Shown: in pieces, positions 41,990 through 51,372 of the stretch
Position numbering within the stretch: the stretch's first letter is position 1
How the letters are laid out: each line of letters begins with the position of its first letter
Source: Zoroaster sp. YZ-2022
Taxonomy: Eukaryota; Echinodermata; Asteroidea; Forcipulatida; Zoroasteridae
Assembly (NCBI GenBank): GCA_029582265.1
Contig: CM055816.1
Span: 29,122,366-29,186,365 of the forward strand
Reading direction: 5' to 3'
DNA: 64,000 nucleotides
Made by a program: the position numbers and the translations under genes
Notes under the pieces: model-generated
Told to the model about the DNA's origin: nothing
The model's input: only the letters and a program-made list of their open reading frames with translations
Databases searched by the model: none

Positions 41990-42365
41990 TTTGTTCTCCA
42001 ACTGGAAAACATGGGTGTTGTAAAATTCTAGGGTTCATAGCCCACCAGGAAAACCGGAAAAATATGGGAATTTTAATGTACATGTACATGTACATGTACA
42101 TGTACATACGGTTCATTCCCCAACTGGAAAACCGGGAAAATATGGGCATTGTAAAATTCCAGGGTTCATACCCTACCTGGAATACCTTGAAAATATGGAA
42201 ATTCTAATGCCAGGGTTCATACCCCACCAGGAAAACATGACACATATGGGAATTCTAATGTCAGGGTTCATACCCCACCAGGATAACCTGGAAAACATGG
42301 GAATTCTTATGCCATTGGTTCATTTCCCACTAGGAAAACCTGGAAAGTATGGGAATACTAGGGTC
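41990..42365. repeat. Diverged tandem repeat, ~55-bp unit
   Basis: CAGGGTTCATACCCCACCAG GAAAACCTGG and ATATGGGAATTCTAATGC recur five to six times with substantial divergence. An uninterrupted (TACATG)n run lies at 42078-42106. Similar GGAAAATCCGG words appear at 62320-62375. Confidence 0.8.
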
Positions 42366-42805
42366 CAACACTGTACCATTTGTAATTATCAGTGCAGTGT
42401 GCCTTTAATGCCAGTGGCTGACTGGTGAGTTGCCATGTGATTGCACTACTCATCCTCATGGGGGTATGCTCATGGTGGAATAACCAACAGGAATTAGGTC
42501 AAAACCCCATGGAATTAAGGAATTGCAGCCCAGGCTGCTAATAAAATTAGCATAATTTTTTTTTATGTAGCAATTTTTTTTTTTTTTTTTAGGCGGATAG
42601 TTTCCATGTGAACTTGGGAGTTGGAAGAGGGTTGATTTCAGAATTTGTGGTTCTGATTTGGTACAGCGTTTGTATAAAACCAAAGCATTAACATATGTGT
42701 AAGTAAATGAGAGACGCATGGTACAGTAGATGTGTGTTTACCGCCTAAAATTATACCGTAGCCTATGTCAAAAAGAAACTAAAATTTCTGGCTGAATATT
42801 GTCAC
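42366..42805. other. Unique stretch, no recognised gene
   Basis: Poly-T at 42570-42590. No gene is supported. Confidence 0.35.
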
Positions 42806-42905
42806 CATGAGAGCAGACTTTTAACAGGGCGTGGAATCGGTGTCCTAGTTTTAGATGGACACAGTGACTGAAAATTACTGCCTCATTTATGCAGAGCAGC
42901 AACCC
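42806..42905. mobile_element. TTAA MITE (AGTATCGTC family), left half
   Basis: GTCACCATGAGAGCAGACTT, GGCGTGGAATCGGTGTCCTA and CAGTGACTGAAAATTACTG match the left half of 14415-14639; the right half is absent. Confidence 0.75.
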
Positions 42906-43875
42906 CTTAAACTGCTCTAAAAAGCAGTCTTTTTAGGACTCTTTCCTTAATTCCAACTTGAAATTTATTTCACTTGTCATGAAAAGTGGTGTTTTTTCTT
43001 CTTCTGTACATTGTATAAGTCCATGTGACCACATCGAGGCTGGAAGGAAAATACATAGACTGGCCCCTTTTGCGTATTGGGAATCAGTGCTGGAGTATTG
43101 CAGTGCGTGCAAAGGGAATCAGACCAAAATGGCCATAGTGTGTTTGTAGGCAATCCCTTCCATCCAATGCATTCAGCTCCTCTGCTCAAAAAAAATATTT
43201 AAAAAAAAAAATTGAAAAATAACTTCCCTACTACCAGAATCCCTGTCAGCTTCCAGTCACATATAAATGGGATACATGTGTTACACACATTAGATTATGG
43301 CAGCCCCCAGGGCAGTCTTAAGTGTCTCTCTAGCGTGGCCCCTGATTGGCCAGCGGGGCTAGACAATTAGCTGTATGGCCAATGGGAGTCAGGGTAATTC
43401 AGGGGGTAGATGTGGGAGGTGAAAGATTGGGGGGGGGGGGGTAGAGAGTGTGCCTGAGCTTCATCAGTAGTAGTGGTTTGTTGCAAGTTGTCTGCAGTTA
43501 GTGGATAGTGTCTGTGTGTACATGTCTTATGCTAGTCTTGGTCATCAAGGTGTTGGGTATGAATGAAGCCAGGATACTGTACACAAAGGTAGCATGTTAA
43601 CACTGTCAGTCAATGTTTGTTTAGCTGAGGCAAGAGGCCAGCAGGCAGACAAGTTGTCAACTGTGTAGTAGTACACCATTTATCATCCATACAGCACAGG
43701 TATTGATGCGAACTTGAGTGAGGAAGATAAAAACACTCCTCTCGGCACTTGTTGGAAAGCACAAAGTCTGAGACGAGTTAACAGCGGAGACCCTTGGTGG
43801 ATGGACACATTTTCCCAGCTCAAAGGGAGACTTGAAATGAACATGTGCATGACCTTGGCTTAACTAGATACCCTG
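42906..43875. other. Unique stretch; possible promoter region
   Basis: 43341-43390 carries an inverted CCAAT box (CTGATTGGCC) and a direct one (GGCCAATGGG) about 40 bp apart, followed by a G-run (43429-43441). About 1 kb downstream is a good donor (44371). No TATA box or ORF joins them. Confidence 0.25.
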
Positions 43876-44170
43876 CAGGTTTACTACAGAACTGTTTTGA
43901 GTATTGTGGTAAACAAAAAATGACTTTTGAATTTACTGAGAGAGCAGCTTTCTACAGAACTGTTGTCTTGTGGTGAATGAAAAACGACTTTTGAAATAAT
44001 CAAGGGCAGGTTTGTACAGAACTTTTGTGTCTTGTGGTAAGAAAAAATAAACGACTTTTGAATTTATCGAGAGAGCAGGTTTCTACAGAACCGTTGTGTT
44101 TTGTGGTTAACAGAAAACGACTTTTGAAATTTATCAAGGGTAGATTTCTACAGAACTTTTTTTTGTGTTG
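43876..44170. repeat. Diverged tandem repeat, ~65-70 bp, 4-5 copies
   Basis: TACAGAACTGTT...TTGTGGTAA...AACGACTTTTGAATTTATCG AGAGAGCAGG recurs at about 43888, 43955, 44017, 44085 and 44149. Confidence 0.8.
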
Positions 44171-44371
44171 AGGTTCAGAACAATTGATGACTTCTAATTG
44201 GAGCTAAGAATTGGTCACAAAAAACCCTGTCTGTACAGTAGTGACTTCCCAATAACTCGCTGAGCAGAAGAATACAGCTGGTAGTTCTGCGGCTGTGGTT
44301 TGGACAAAGTTGGTGATTGTTTCGTGCAACAGAAAAGAAGGATTGTTGTTCGAAATTGTTCACAAAGTGGT
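44171..44371 (+). other. Possible non-coding 5' exon end
   Basis: ACAAAGTG|GTAAGTATT at 44363-44379 (GT at 44371) is a near-consensus donor. The preceding 200 bp are unique and less AT-rich. Together with the CCAAT boxes at 43341-43390 this could be a 5' UTR exon; evidence is weak. Confidence 0.18.
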
Positions 44372-44479
44372 AAGTATTGAACATTGTTTATATTTGTCGG
44401 CCATTTATCTGAAGGGGATTTACAACGTAAGGTTTTGGTTAACGTACCTTAACTTTGAACCTCTAGTTTTCAAGAAATA

Positions 44480-44742
44480 TACTACTCAAAACAATTTAGG
44501 GAACACCGGATTTTTAACATCAAATAGGTTTGAAATGTTCCATGAACCGGGATTTTCATTTGCAACCCCCCTCTCTCTTTCAGTAGTCATGTCATGAAAT
44601 GTGTAATAACTACATGCATCCTTTATCATCTATTTCATTGTGCAGTTTCTCATCAATTCTGTGAAACATTGTGAAAATCTGAAATAAATGATCTTGCTTT
44701 AACTGAGATTATTCCGGTGTTCCCTAAATTGTTTTGAGTAGT
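44480..44742. mobile_element. Tc1/mariner-like MITE, TACTACTCAAAACAATTTAG termini
   Basis: TACTACTCAAAACAATTTAG GGAACACCGG is inverted as CCGGTGTTCCCTAAATTGTT TTGAGTAGTA, a ~30-bp perfect TIR bounded by TA. It is inserted in the TTAA element above. Such ends are typical of Tc1/mariner elements. Confidence 0.92.
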
Positions 44743-44853
44743 ATACATCATAAAACTAACCTCGGGACAGTTTCATCAAAAAGGTCATGTTTTTGGCGAA
44801 AAATAATGTTAATTTTTAGGATTAATTTGAAACACTTCAGATGAAATAATTCC

Positions 44854-45104
44854 TTAACCAGTTCGCGTCGGAGGCCGTGTATACACGCAATTTTTTTTTG
44901 CACCATGGATCGGAGAGCGTCTAAACACGCCATAGGAAACTCCGATATATTTGTATGCATGCTCGGTTGAGCCACGCGTGTACGGTGACATGCTCGGAAA
45001 ATGTGGCCACGCGCTGTGGAAGCTTCCATTAACGTGTGTGTGGGAAAAAGAAACCCGCACAGGGGCTCAGAAAAACTTGTTTATTCCCGACGTGAACTGG
45101 TTAA
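44854..45104. mobile_element. TTAA element, CCAGTTCRCGTC family, copy 3
   Basis: TTAA|CCAGTTCGCGTCGGAGGC and CCCGACGTGAACTGG|TTAA. The best-preserved copy; GTGTATACACG and GGATCGGAGAGCGTCTAAAC in the left arm, CCCGCACAGGGGCTCAG in the right. Confidence 0.9.
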
Positions 45105-45252
45105 GAAGATTGGTATAATGTGTATCAACTTTAGCCCAAGTAGCCTGTCAACTGTAAATTTGTGGAAATTCCTTGTTGTACCTTCCCGTTAAAACTATTG
45201 GAAGAATTTTAAAGTATTTTTAATACAGTACATGTAGTTCTTCGTCATTATA

Positions 45253-45460
45253 TACATAACAGCAAAAGAAACATCACCCCCTAAATTTATGTGTCCTCAG
45301 ACGTCATGCATGACGAATTTTGAGGTCAACCAAATTTGCCACATTGTGTTCGTGTTACACTCCATACTCATAATATTCTTCATAAAACAAATTATATTAA
45401 TTATAAAATGAAAATAGTAAATATTTTTAGGGGTGACGTTTCTTTTGCTGTTATGGATAT
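45253..45460. mobile_element. TIR element, CATAACAGCAAAAGAAAC termini
   Basis: ACATAACAGCAAAAGAAACA TCACCCCC at the left is inverted as GGGGTGACGTTTCTTTTGCT GTTATG at the right. The left half plus flank recurs at 36575-36705. Non-coding. Confidence 0.85.
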
Positions 45461-45839
45461 ATCACCCGTGTTTGGCTCAAGAGACCAAAAAAAAAAATTT
45501 AAACGTACTTTAAAAAACAAATTTTGCAAGATAATATCGTTATGAAACTTTAAACGCGCTTGATTCTGATTGACAGCCGTGCTGGCCAATCGGGAAAACC
45601 GCACACACCCTCAAGCAAGCTGAGGATTAAAATAGTTGGCCAGCATTTTGTTCATTTCAGTTTTTAATTTCCTGGTACTAATCCTTGACGTATTTTTTTG
45701 TTCAATGTCTGAAATGAAAGCTTGTAACTTCCTTAAAACCAGAAAAATAGCAATTCAACATTTACATTGAATTTTTTTACCGGCAAATTGGCCCAAATTA
45801 CACGCGATATATCTTTAAGGCCAAAAAAACGTTTCCGAT

Positions 45840-46420
45840 CTCCGCGCGCGTCTCCTCGATTGGAATTCTGCCGTGCTGTGTTTTAAATGATGACTTTTTC
45901 ACATAGGGGCATGAATGTTTGCCCGATTTGTGAGGCCTCTCTTAGTCGTAGCCACCATACGGTACTTTGTATATGGGAAAGTTGGTCCCTGCGTATACAT
46001 GTATCACGTATTTCCAAAAAAAATAAATAAGTAAGACTAATTGCGGTGACACCATGTGGAATCTCAATTGAGTAGTAATTAGTTCTGAAAAGAACTGGAG
46101 GTACAACTCAACGTTTTGATCAGTATGCTCTGATCGTCCTCAGGAGTTTCTCCTGAGGACGATCAGAGCATACTGATTGAAACGTTGAGTTGTACCTCCA
46201 GTTCTTTTCAGAACTAATTACTACTCAATTGAGATTCCACATGGTGTCACCGCAATTGGTCTTACTTATCATCCTCACCATGCAAAGCTACAAGTTTTAC
46301 CTAAAAAAAATAAAAGATTACAAAAAAAAAAAAAAAAAGGTGCGTCACCGCACTAATTTTGAAGCTGACTGATGACCAGAAACGGGACACTTTTATGGGG
46401 GGGCCTAAGGGACAGACGAT
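45840..46420. repeat. Dispersed repeat family C, split by palindromic element
   Basis: TTGGAATTCTGCCGTGCTGT, GTGAGGCCTCTCTTAGTCGT and CCCTGCGTATACATGTATCA precede the insertion; AAGATTACAAAAAAA and TGAAGCTGACTGATGACCAG follow it. Confidence 0.78.
46031..46265. mobile_element. Palindromic element with two facing hammerhead-like cores
   Basis: The arms are as at 2069 but include the centre, so the sequence is a nearly full-length ~235-bp palindrome with a 5-bp spacer (GTTTC). The plus-strand core is CTGAGGA at 46153-46159 with GAAACGTT; its mirror lies at about 46105-46144. The two arms differ slightly (GATCAAAA versus GATTGAAA on the same sense). It sits inside family C. Confidence 0.85.
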
Positions 46421-47140
46421 TTGTCTGTCCTTTCACATGACTTGGAGCTGTCTTTGTATGGAAAGGTTTGTGGGTTATCGCAGTAAGATAATTACATGAG
46501 AGTGCATGGTTTTTCTTTAGAAAAAAATAAATAAAAATTGCATTAAGGATGATGGAATCCTTCGCCGTGGTGTGAGTCATATATTTGAAGAAGTGAACAT
46601 TGGAGGTGATCGAATTTGCCGTGCACTATTTGTTGGTAATAATTTCATTATCTGCGCTTGATGGAGATCAAGAAATTATGCAAAGTAATCAATCTACACT
46701 GTATGGTGAATGTGCATTTAGCAACTCCGCTTGCCTAAACTGAGGAAAAATGGATGGAAATGTATTTACAATTTCTCTCCTCGGTCAGAAGAGGGCAGTG
46801 TATCTTTCCCATCAAAAATGGTAGTATTTTCCAAAGGTTTACTGATGGCAGTATTTGGAATGTGATTTTGTTTTTCTGTAAATGGGAGCTGGACCATGTA
46901 AAAACCTGGAATTGGGATCTCTGAATCTCCTTCAGGGATGACTTTTTACCTTTTTACGATGTCATCATGATCGTGAATTAAACTCATCGGCGGTGATCCA
47001 CGGTGTCAAGGCAGTGAACTTCAACTAACCTCCACCTTTATACGCAACACGTACACACTATACGTGCATCTTCATCTGCTATAAACAGTGATCATACACC
47101 ATTGGCAAAATGGAAGGATTGGGATGTTTTCTCTGGATTT
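46421..47140. other. Unique stretch, no recognised gene
   Basis: CCTGGAATTGGGATCTCTGA ATCTCCTT occurs here (46909) and again at 47870, a short dispersed word. No gene. Confidence 0.4.
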
Positions 47141-47220
47141 TTTTCCCTGATTTCAGATTCTGTTACAAATCTCCCTTTGCCTCAAAATTATCATGAAAGA
47201 AGAGAAGTAGCCACCAAGGA

Positions 47221-47368
47221 AAGAAAGGACGATCAGAGCATACTGATCGAAACGTCGAGTTGTACCTCCAGTTCTTTTCAGAACTAATTACTACTCAATT
47301 GAGATTCCACATGGTGTCACCGCAATTAGTCTTACTTTTCATCCTCATCCTGCAAAGCTACAAGTTTT
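47221..47368 (+). mobile_element. Half palindromic element inserted in family A
   Basis: It begins GGACGATCAGAGCATACTGA TCGAAACGTCGAG, i.e. the hammerhead-like core without its CTGA, then one arm and the tail CATCCTGCAAAGCTACAAG. No clear target duplication. Confidence 0.8.
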
Positions 47369-47400
47369 AGCCTGTATTGTGTCCAAACCTCTAGTTTCTT

Positions 47401-47536
47401 AAGTAAGACTAATTGCGGTGACACCATGTGAAATGCTCAATTGAGTAGTAATTAGTTCTGAAAAGAACTGGAGGTACAACTCAACGTTTCGATCAGTATG
47501 CTCTGATCCTCCTCACCATGCAAAGCTACAAGTTCT
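47401..47536 (-). mobile_element. Palindromic element, solo arm with 14-bp TSD
   Basis: AAGTAAGACTAATTGCGGTG through GATCAGTATGCTCTGATCCT to CAAAGCTACAAGTTCT. ACCTCTAGTTTCTT flanks it exactly at 47387-47400 and 47537-47550. The 14-bp duplication is longer than cut-and-paste transposons usually make and fits target-primed retrotransposition. Confidence 0.88.
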
Positions 47537-47615
47537 ACCTCTAGTTTCTTGTTTGTGGAGATGTGGAAAGTCTAAATCCTCCCAAATTACACATCCAGGA
47601 GGTTCAGTGGGCTAG

Positions 47616-47869
47616 GCCCAGGCTTTTCCCCTTCCTACTAGCCTATAACAATGAGCTCTGCTTGCCTGGGCTAGGCCCTCCGGATTTTTACAAATCGTAA
47701 TGTTGTGATCCTCTGGATTTTAAAGATTTAAGCAATAAAGGAAAGCAAAGCAAACGCTCAGAACTATAGATTTCACCCCAGCGCTGTTCACAACAGCGGC
47801 CCCAATACCCCTAGCAAAATTTACGTGGATTTTTCAAAACTGCCCAATCACACCCCTGAAATACCTGGA
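47616..47869. repeat. CCTGGGCT fragment plus dispersed family D
   Basis: 47616-47690 repeats the CCTACTAGCCTAT...GAGCTCTGCTTGCCTGGGCT piece of the 8768 family. 47690-47865 (GTTGTGATCCTCTGGATTTT, AAAGCAAACGCTCAGAACTA, CAGCGCTGTTCACAACAGCG, AAAACTGCCCAATCACACCC) recurs inverted at 62149-62345. Confidence 0.8.
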
Positions 47870-48504
47870 ATTGGGATCTCTGAATCTCCTTTTTAGGAAT
47901 GATTTTGCATTTGTTAAAAAAGGTGTAAATGGAGGACTTCCATGGAAAACAAAAAGGGAACAAACGGGTCCTCGGTTGGCTGTTATTGTTCGCAAAAGTC
48001 CTCGGTTGATAGACATGTATAAATCAAATGGGAGATGCTTAAAAAACGTTAGTGCAACAACAGTGAGAACAATACAGGAGAACAATAGAAGCTCCTCGGT
48101 TTATACCATAAATAAACAGTGATTGTTTCCATTATTTTAGTGTGATTGAACTGAAAAACCAAGAAATGGTGAACTGATTTGACCTGCTGCCAAATGCCTG
48201 CAAAACATCATCCCTTTCACTCTTAGATTGAAACCAGCAGTCCAGACACACCCCGAGGAACAACTCTTTGGTTTTTTTTTTTTTCATGCCTCTCCATTGC
48301 ACTCTCCTCAAAAGTCAAAGTCAAAAACCATGATTAAGGTGAGATTGAAGATTTGTGTTTCGATTAAAACGAAAACCCCTGGAGGAAAGTTAGAAGAGAT
48401 ACTTATTTTTGTTGAGAGGCTTGTCATGTTTGACAATGAACACAGAGTGACATCTAGTGTAAAATTCTACTGATACGTGTAGGAGGCTCTACCTTTTGGG
48501 CATT
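47870..48504. other. Unique stretch, no supported gene
   Basis: A plus-strand frame at 47871-48122 (83 codons, KKGVNGGLPWKTKREQTGPR) and another at 48228-48473 are open, but no splice sites, homology or start context support them. Poly-T at 48271-48284. Confidence 0.3.
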
Positions 48505-48890
48505 TTAACCCTCCTACTGTTTGACCATTTGAAACCATTTAAAATTTCCACTTACCAAAATGCCCATTGGTTTTGTACACACATGGTGATACCATTCGAA
48601 CAGTGTTGGTAGCATTAAGCTTTACTACCATTCAAATCCATTCAAATGCATAGAGGGTCCATTGATTCACCACTTAGAAGTATCCAAACAAGGTTTTGTA
48701 TTAGCTGTACTACCATTTGGAAAGATCCAAACAAGGTTTTGTATTAGCTGACCTACCATTCAAAACCATTTGGGGGAATCAATACTGTACACAGTTACAT
48801 TTGTATTTCACCATTCAAAACCACAAAAGCGAATGGTTTCAATTGGTGGATCAACTTGTATGAAAAAGGTACCAGAAGTAGGAGGGTTAA
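48505..48890. mobile_element. TTAA element, CCCTCCTAC termini, copy 1
   Basis: TTAA|CCCTCCTACTGTTTGACC and CCAGAAGTAGGAGGG|TTAA. The interior CCCATTGGTTTTGTACACAC, AATGCATAGAGGGTCCATTG and CAAAAGCGAATGGTTTCAA is shared with 63253-63627. At the right TTAA an AAGGGAAGTTGCAAC segment starts, like the terminus of the 34736 family. Confidence 0.9.
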
Positions 48891-48960
48891 AAGGGAAGTT
48901 GCAACATTTAAGTTTGGATTGAGTTCATTTCAACCCTTTAGTTCTTGTTTCAACGAAACT

Positions 48961-49045
48961 GTGAAAGTAAAGACTGTTTGCTGTGACACCATGTAGAAGT
49001 TCTCTTTTGAGTAGTAAATAGTTTCGAAAAGAACCGGTTGGTTAC
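48961..49045 (+). repeat. Diverged arm of the palindromic family
   Basis: GTAAAGACTGTTTGCTGTGA CACCATGTAG and TTTTGAGTAGTAAATAGTTTCG AAAAGAACCGG correspond to the 2069 arm with many substitutions. It is closer to 61580-61710. Confidence 0.7.
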
Positions 49046-49054
49046 AATTGGCCT

Positions 49055-51103
49055 TTAACCCTCCTATGTACAGTGCAGTTTGCCATAGAATTGTCAGACC
49101 TTTCAAAACCTTTCAAGTTTGCTGTACTGAAGGGTTTTGAAAGGTGAGAAAACTGTCTGACAAAAGGGACCTATGAAAGGTTTCGAAAGGTGTAACAACT
49201 CTCTGAACAAACTGGTGTTGAAATGTTTCAATACCTTTCAAAGGGTATTGAAAGGTGTGGTTGTTCAGTAGCAACAAATTCTGGAGGGTTTTAAAGGGTT
49301 CATAATTATTGATAGCCATTTTGGCCCGTAAGCAGATTTTGAAAGGTTTTGAAAGGTGTAACAACTCTCTGAACAAACTGGTGTTGAAATGTTTCAATAC
49401 CTTTCAAAGGGTATTGAAAGGTGTGGTTGTTCAGCAGCAACAAATTCTGGAGGGTTTTAAAGGGTTCATAATTATTGATAGCCATTTTGGCCCGTAAGCA
49501 GATTTTGAAAGGTTTTGAAAGGTGTAACAACTCTCTGAACAAACTGGTGTTGAAATGTTTCAATACCTTTCAAAGGGTATTGAAAGGTGTGGTTGTTCAG
49601 TAGCAACAAATTCTGGAGGGTTTTAAAGGGTTCATAATTATTGATAGCCATTTGGCCCGTAAGCAGATTTTGAAAGGTTTTGAAAGGTGTAACAACTCTC
49701 TGAACAAACTGGTGTTGAAATGTTTCAATACCTTTCAAAGGGTATTGAAAGGTGTGGTTGTTCAGTAGCAACAAATTCTGGAGGGTTTTAAAGGGTTCAT
49801 AATAATTGATAGCCATTTTGGCCCGTAAGCAGATTTTGAAAGGTTTTGAAAGGTGTAACAACTCTCTGAACAAACTGTTGTTGAAATGTTTCAATACCTT
49901 TCAAAGGGTATTGAAAGGTGTGGTTGTTCAGTAGCAACAAATTCTGGAGGGTTTTAAAGGGTTCATAATTATTGATAGCCATTTTGGCCCGTAAGCAGAT
50001 TTTGAAAGGTTTTGAAAGGTGTAACAACTCTCTGAACAAACTGGTGTTGAAATGTTTCAATACCTTTCAAAGGGTATTGAAAGGTGTGGTTGTTCAGTAG
50101 CAACAAATTCTGGAGGGTTTTAAAGGGTTCATAATTATTGATAGCCATTTTGGCCCGTAAGCAGATTTTGAAAGGTTTTGAAAGGTGTAACAACTCTCTG
50201 AACAAACTGGTGTTGAAATGTTTCAATACCTTTCAAAGGGTATTGAAAGGTGTGGTTGTTCAGTAGCAACAAATTCTGGAGGGTTTTAAAGGGTTCATAA
50301 TTATTGATAGCCATTTTGGCCCGTAAGCAGATTTTGAAAGGTTTTGAAAGGTGTAACAACTCTCTGAACAAACTGGTGTTGAAATGTTTCAATACCTTTC
50401 AAAGGGTATTGAAAGGTGTGGTTGTTCAGTAGCAACAAATTCTGGAGGGTTTTAAAGGGTTCATAATTATTGATAGCCATTTTGGCCCGTAAGCAGATTT
50501 TGAAAGGTTTTGAAAGGTGTAACAACTCTCTGAACAAACTGGTGTTGAAATGTTTCAATACCTTTCAAAGGGTATTGAAAGGTGTGGTTGTTCAGTAGCA
50601 ACAAATTCTGGAGGGTTTTAAGGGTTCATAATTATTGATAGCCATTTTGCCCGTAAGCAGATTTTGAAAAGGTTTTGAAAGGTGTAACAACTCTCTGAAC
50701 AAACTGGTGTTGAAATGTTTCAATACCTTTCAAAGGGTATTGAAAGGTGTGGTTGTTCAGTAGCAACAAATTCTGGAGGGTTTTAAAGGGTTCATAATTA
50801 TTGATAGCCATTTTGGCCCGTAAGCAGATTTTGAAAGGTTTTGAAAGGTGTAACAACTCTCTGAACAAACTGGTGTTGAAATGTTTCAATACCTTTCAAA
50901 GGGTATTGAAAGGTGTGGTTGTTCAGTAGCAACAAATTCTGGAGGGTTTTAAAGGGTTCATAATTATTGATAGCCATTTTGGCCCGTAAGCAGATTTTGA
51001 AAGGTTTTGAAACGTCAAACCATAGGAGGGTTAAAGGTCAAACCATAGGAGGGTTAAAGGTCAAACCATAGGAGGGTTAAAGGTCAAACCATAGGAGGGT
51101 TAA
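49055..51103. mobile_element. TTAA element (CCCTCCTA type) with internal 166-bp array
   Basis: TTAA|CCCTCCTATGTACAGTGC at 49055 and CCATAGGAGGG|TTAA at 51091-51103. The right end TCAAACCATAGGAGGGTTAA is present four times in tandem (24-bp steps, 51014-51103). Nearly all of the 2-kb interior is a 166-bp array. No coding capacity. Confidence 0.85.
49135..51010. repeat. Minisatellite array, 166-bp unit, ~11 copies
   Basis: GAAATGTTTCAATACCTTTC lies near 49219 and every 166 bp to 50876. Units are almost identical; single-base drops occur (TTTGGCCCG near 49650, TTTTGCCCG near 50645). CAATACCTTTCAAAGGGTATTG is an internal palindrome. Units do not keep frame (166 is not a multiple of 3), so the repeated minus-strand peptides are artefacts. 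Confidence 0.97.
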
Positions 51104-51372
51104 TGTGAAAGTTTCATCACCAGACAAGATCATGAAGACCAGCTCACATTATTGAGAAAACGATGAAAACCTGTTTCAAGTATTTCAGAGAAAACACACA
51201 AAAAGAATATTATGCACATTTTCAAAAAGTAGCCAAAGTTTTTTGATGTATAGTATTGATTCAAAGAAAGTAACCTTGGATACTTTAAGAAGCAGTTTTG
51301 TCAACATGGCTTTAATTCATAACTTGAATCAAAGAAAGTAAGAATACTAGTTTACCAATAGATAATGATTTA
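51104..51372. other. Unique, leading into 41-bp array
   Basis: Early diverged AAAGAAAGTAAGAATACTAG units appear from 51333. No gene. Confidence 0.5.

Larger units (their letters stand above)
44430..45192 (-). mobile_element. TTAA element (AAGGGAAGGTAC family) broken by two insertions
   Basis: GAACCTCTAGTTTTCAAGAA, ACATCATAAAACTAACCTCG and TTTCATCAAAAAGGTCATGT match the inverted interior of 34736-35229. The end TTGTTGTACCTTCCCG|TTAA is at 45177-45192. A Tc1-like MITE (44480-44742) and a piggyBac-type TTAA element (44854-45104) interrupt it. The opposite end is not clear. Confidence 0.7.
47141..47615. repeat. Dispersed repeat family A, copy interrupted twice
   Basis: CAAATCTCCCTTTGCCTCAA and GTAGCCACCAAGGAAAGAA lead to insertion 1; GCCTGTATTGTGTCCAAACC is the family segment between; TTGTTTGTGGAGATGTGGAA and ATCCAGGAGGTTCAG follow insertion 2. 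Empty sites are seen at 7130 and 56625. Confidence 0.85.

Noticed and set aside
49113..50889. Repeated ~85-codon minus-strand ORFs starting MKHFNTSLFR
   Set aside because: They repeat with the 166-bp array, which shifts frame each unit; no single frame continues.
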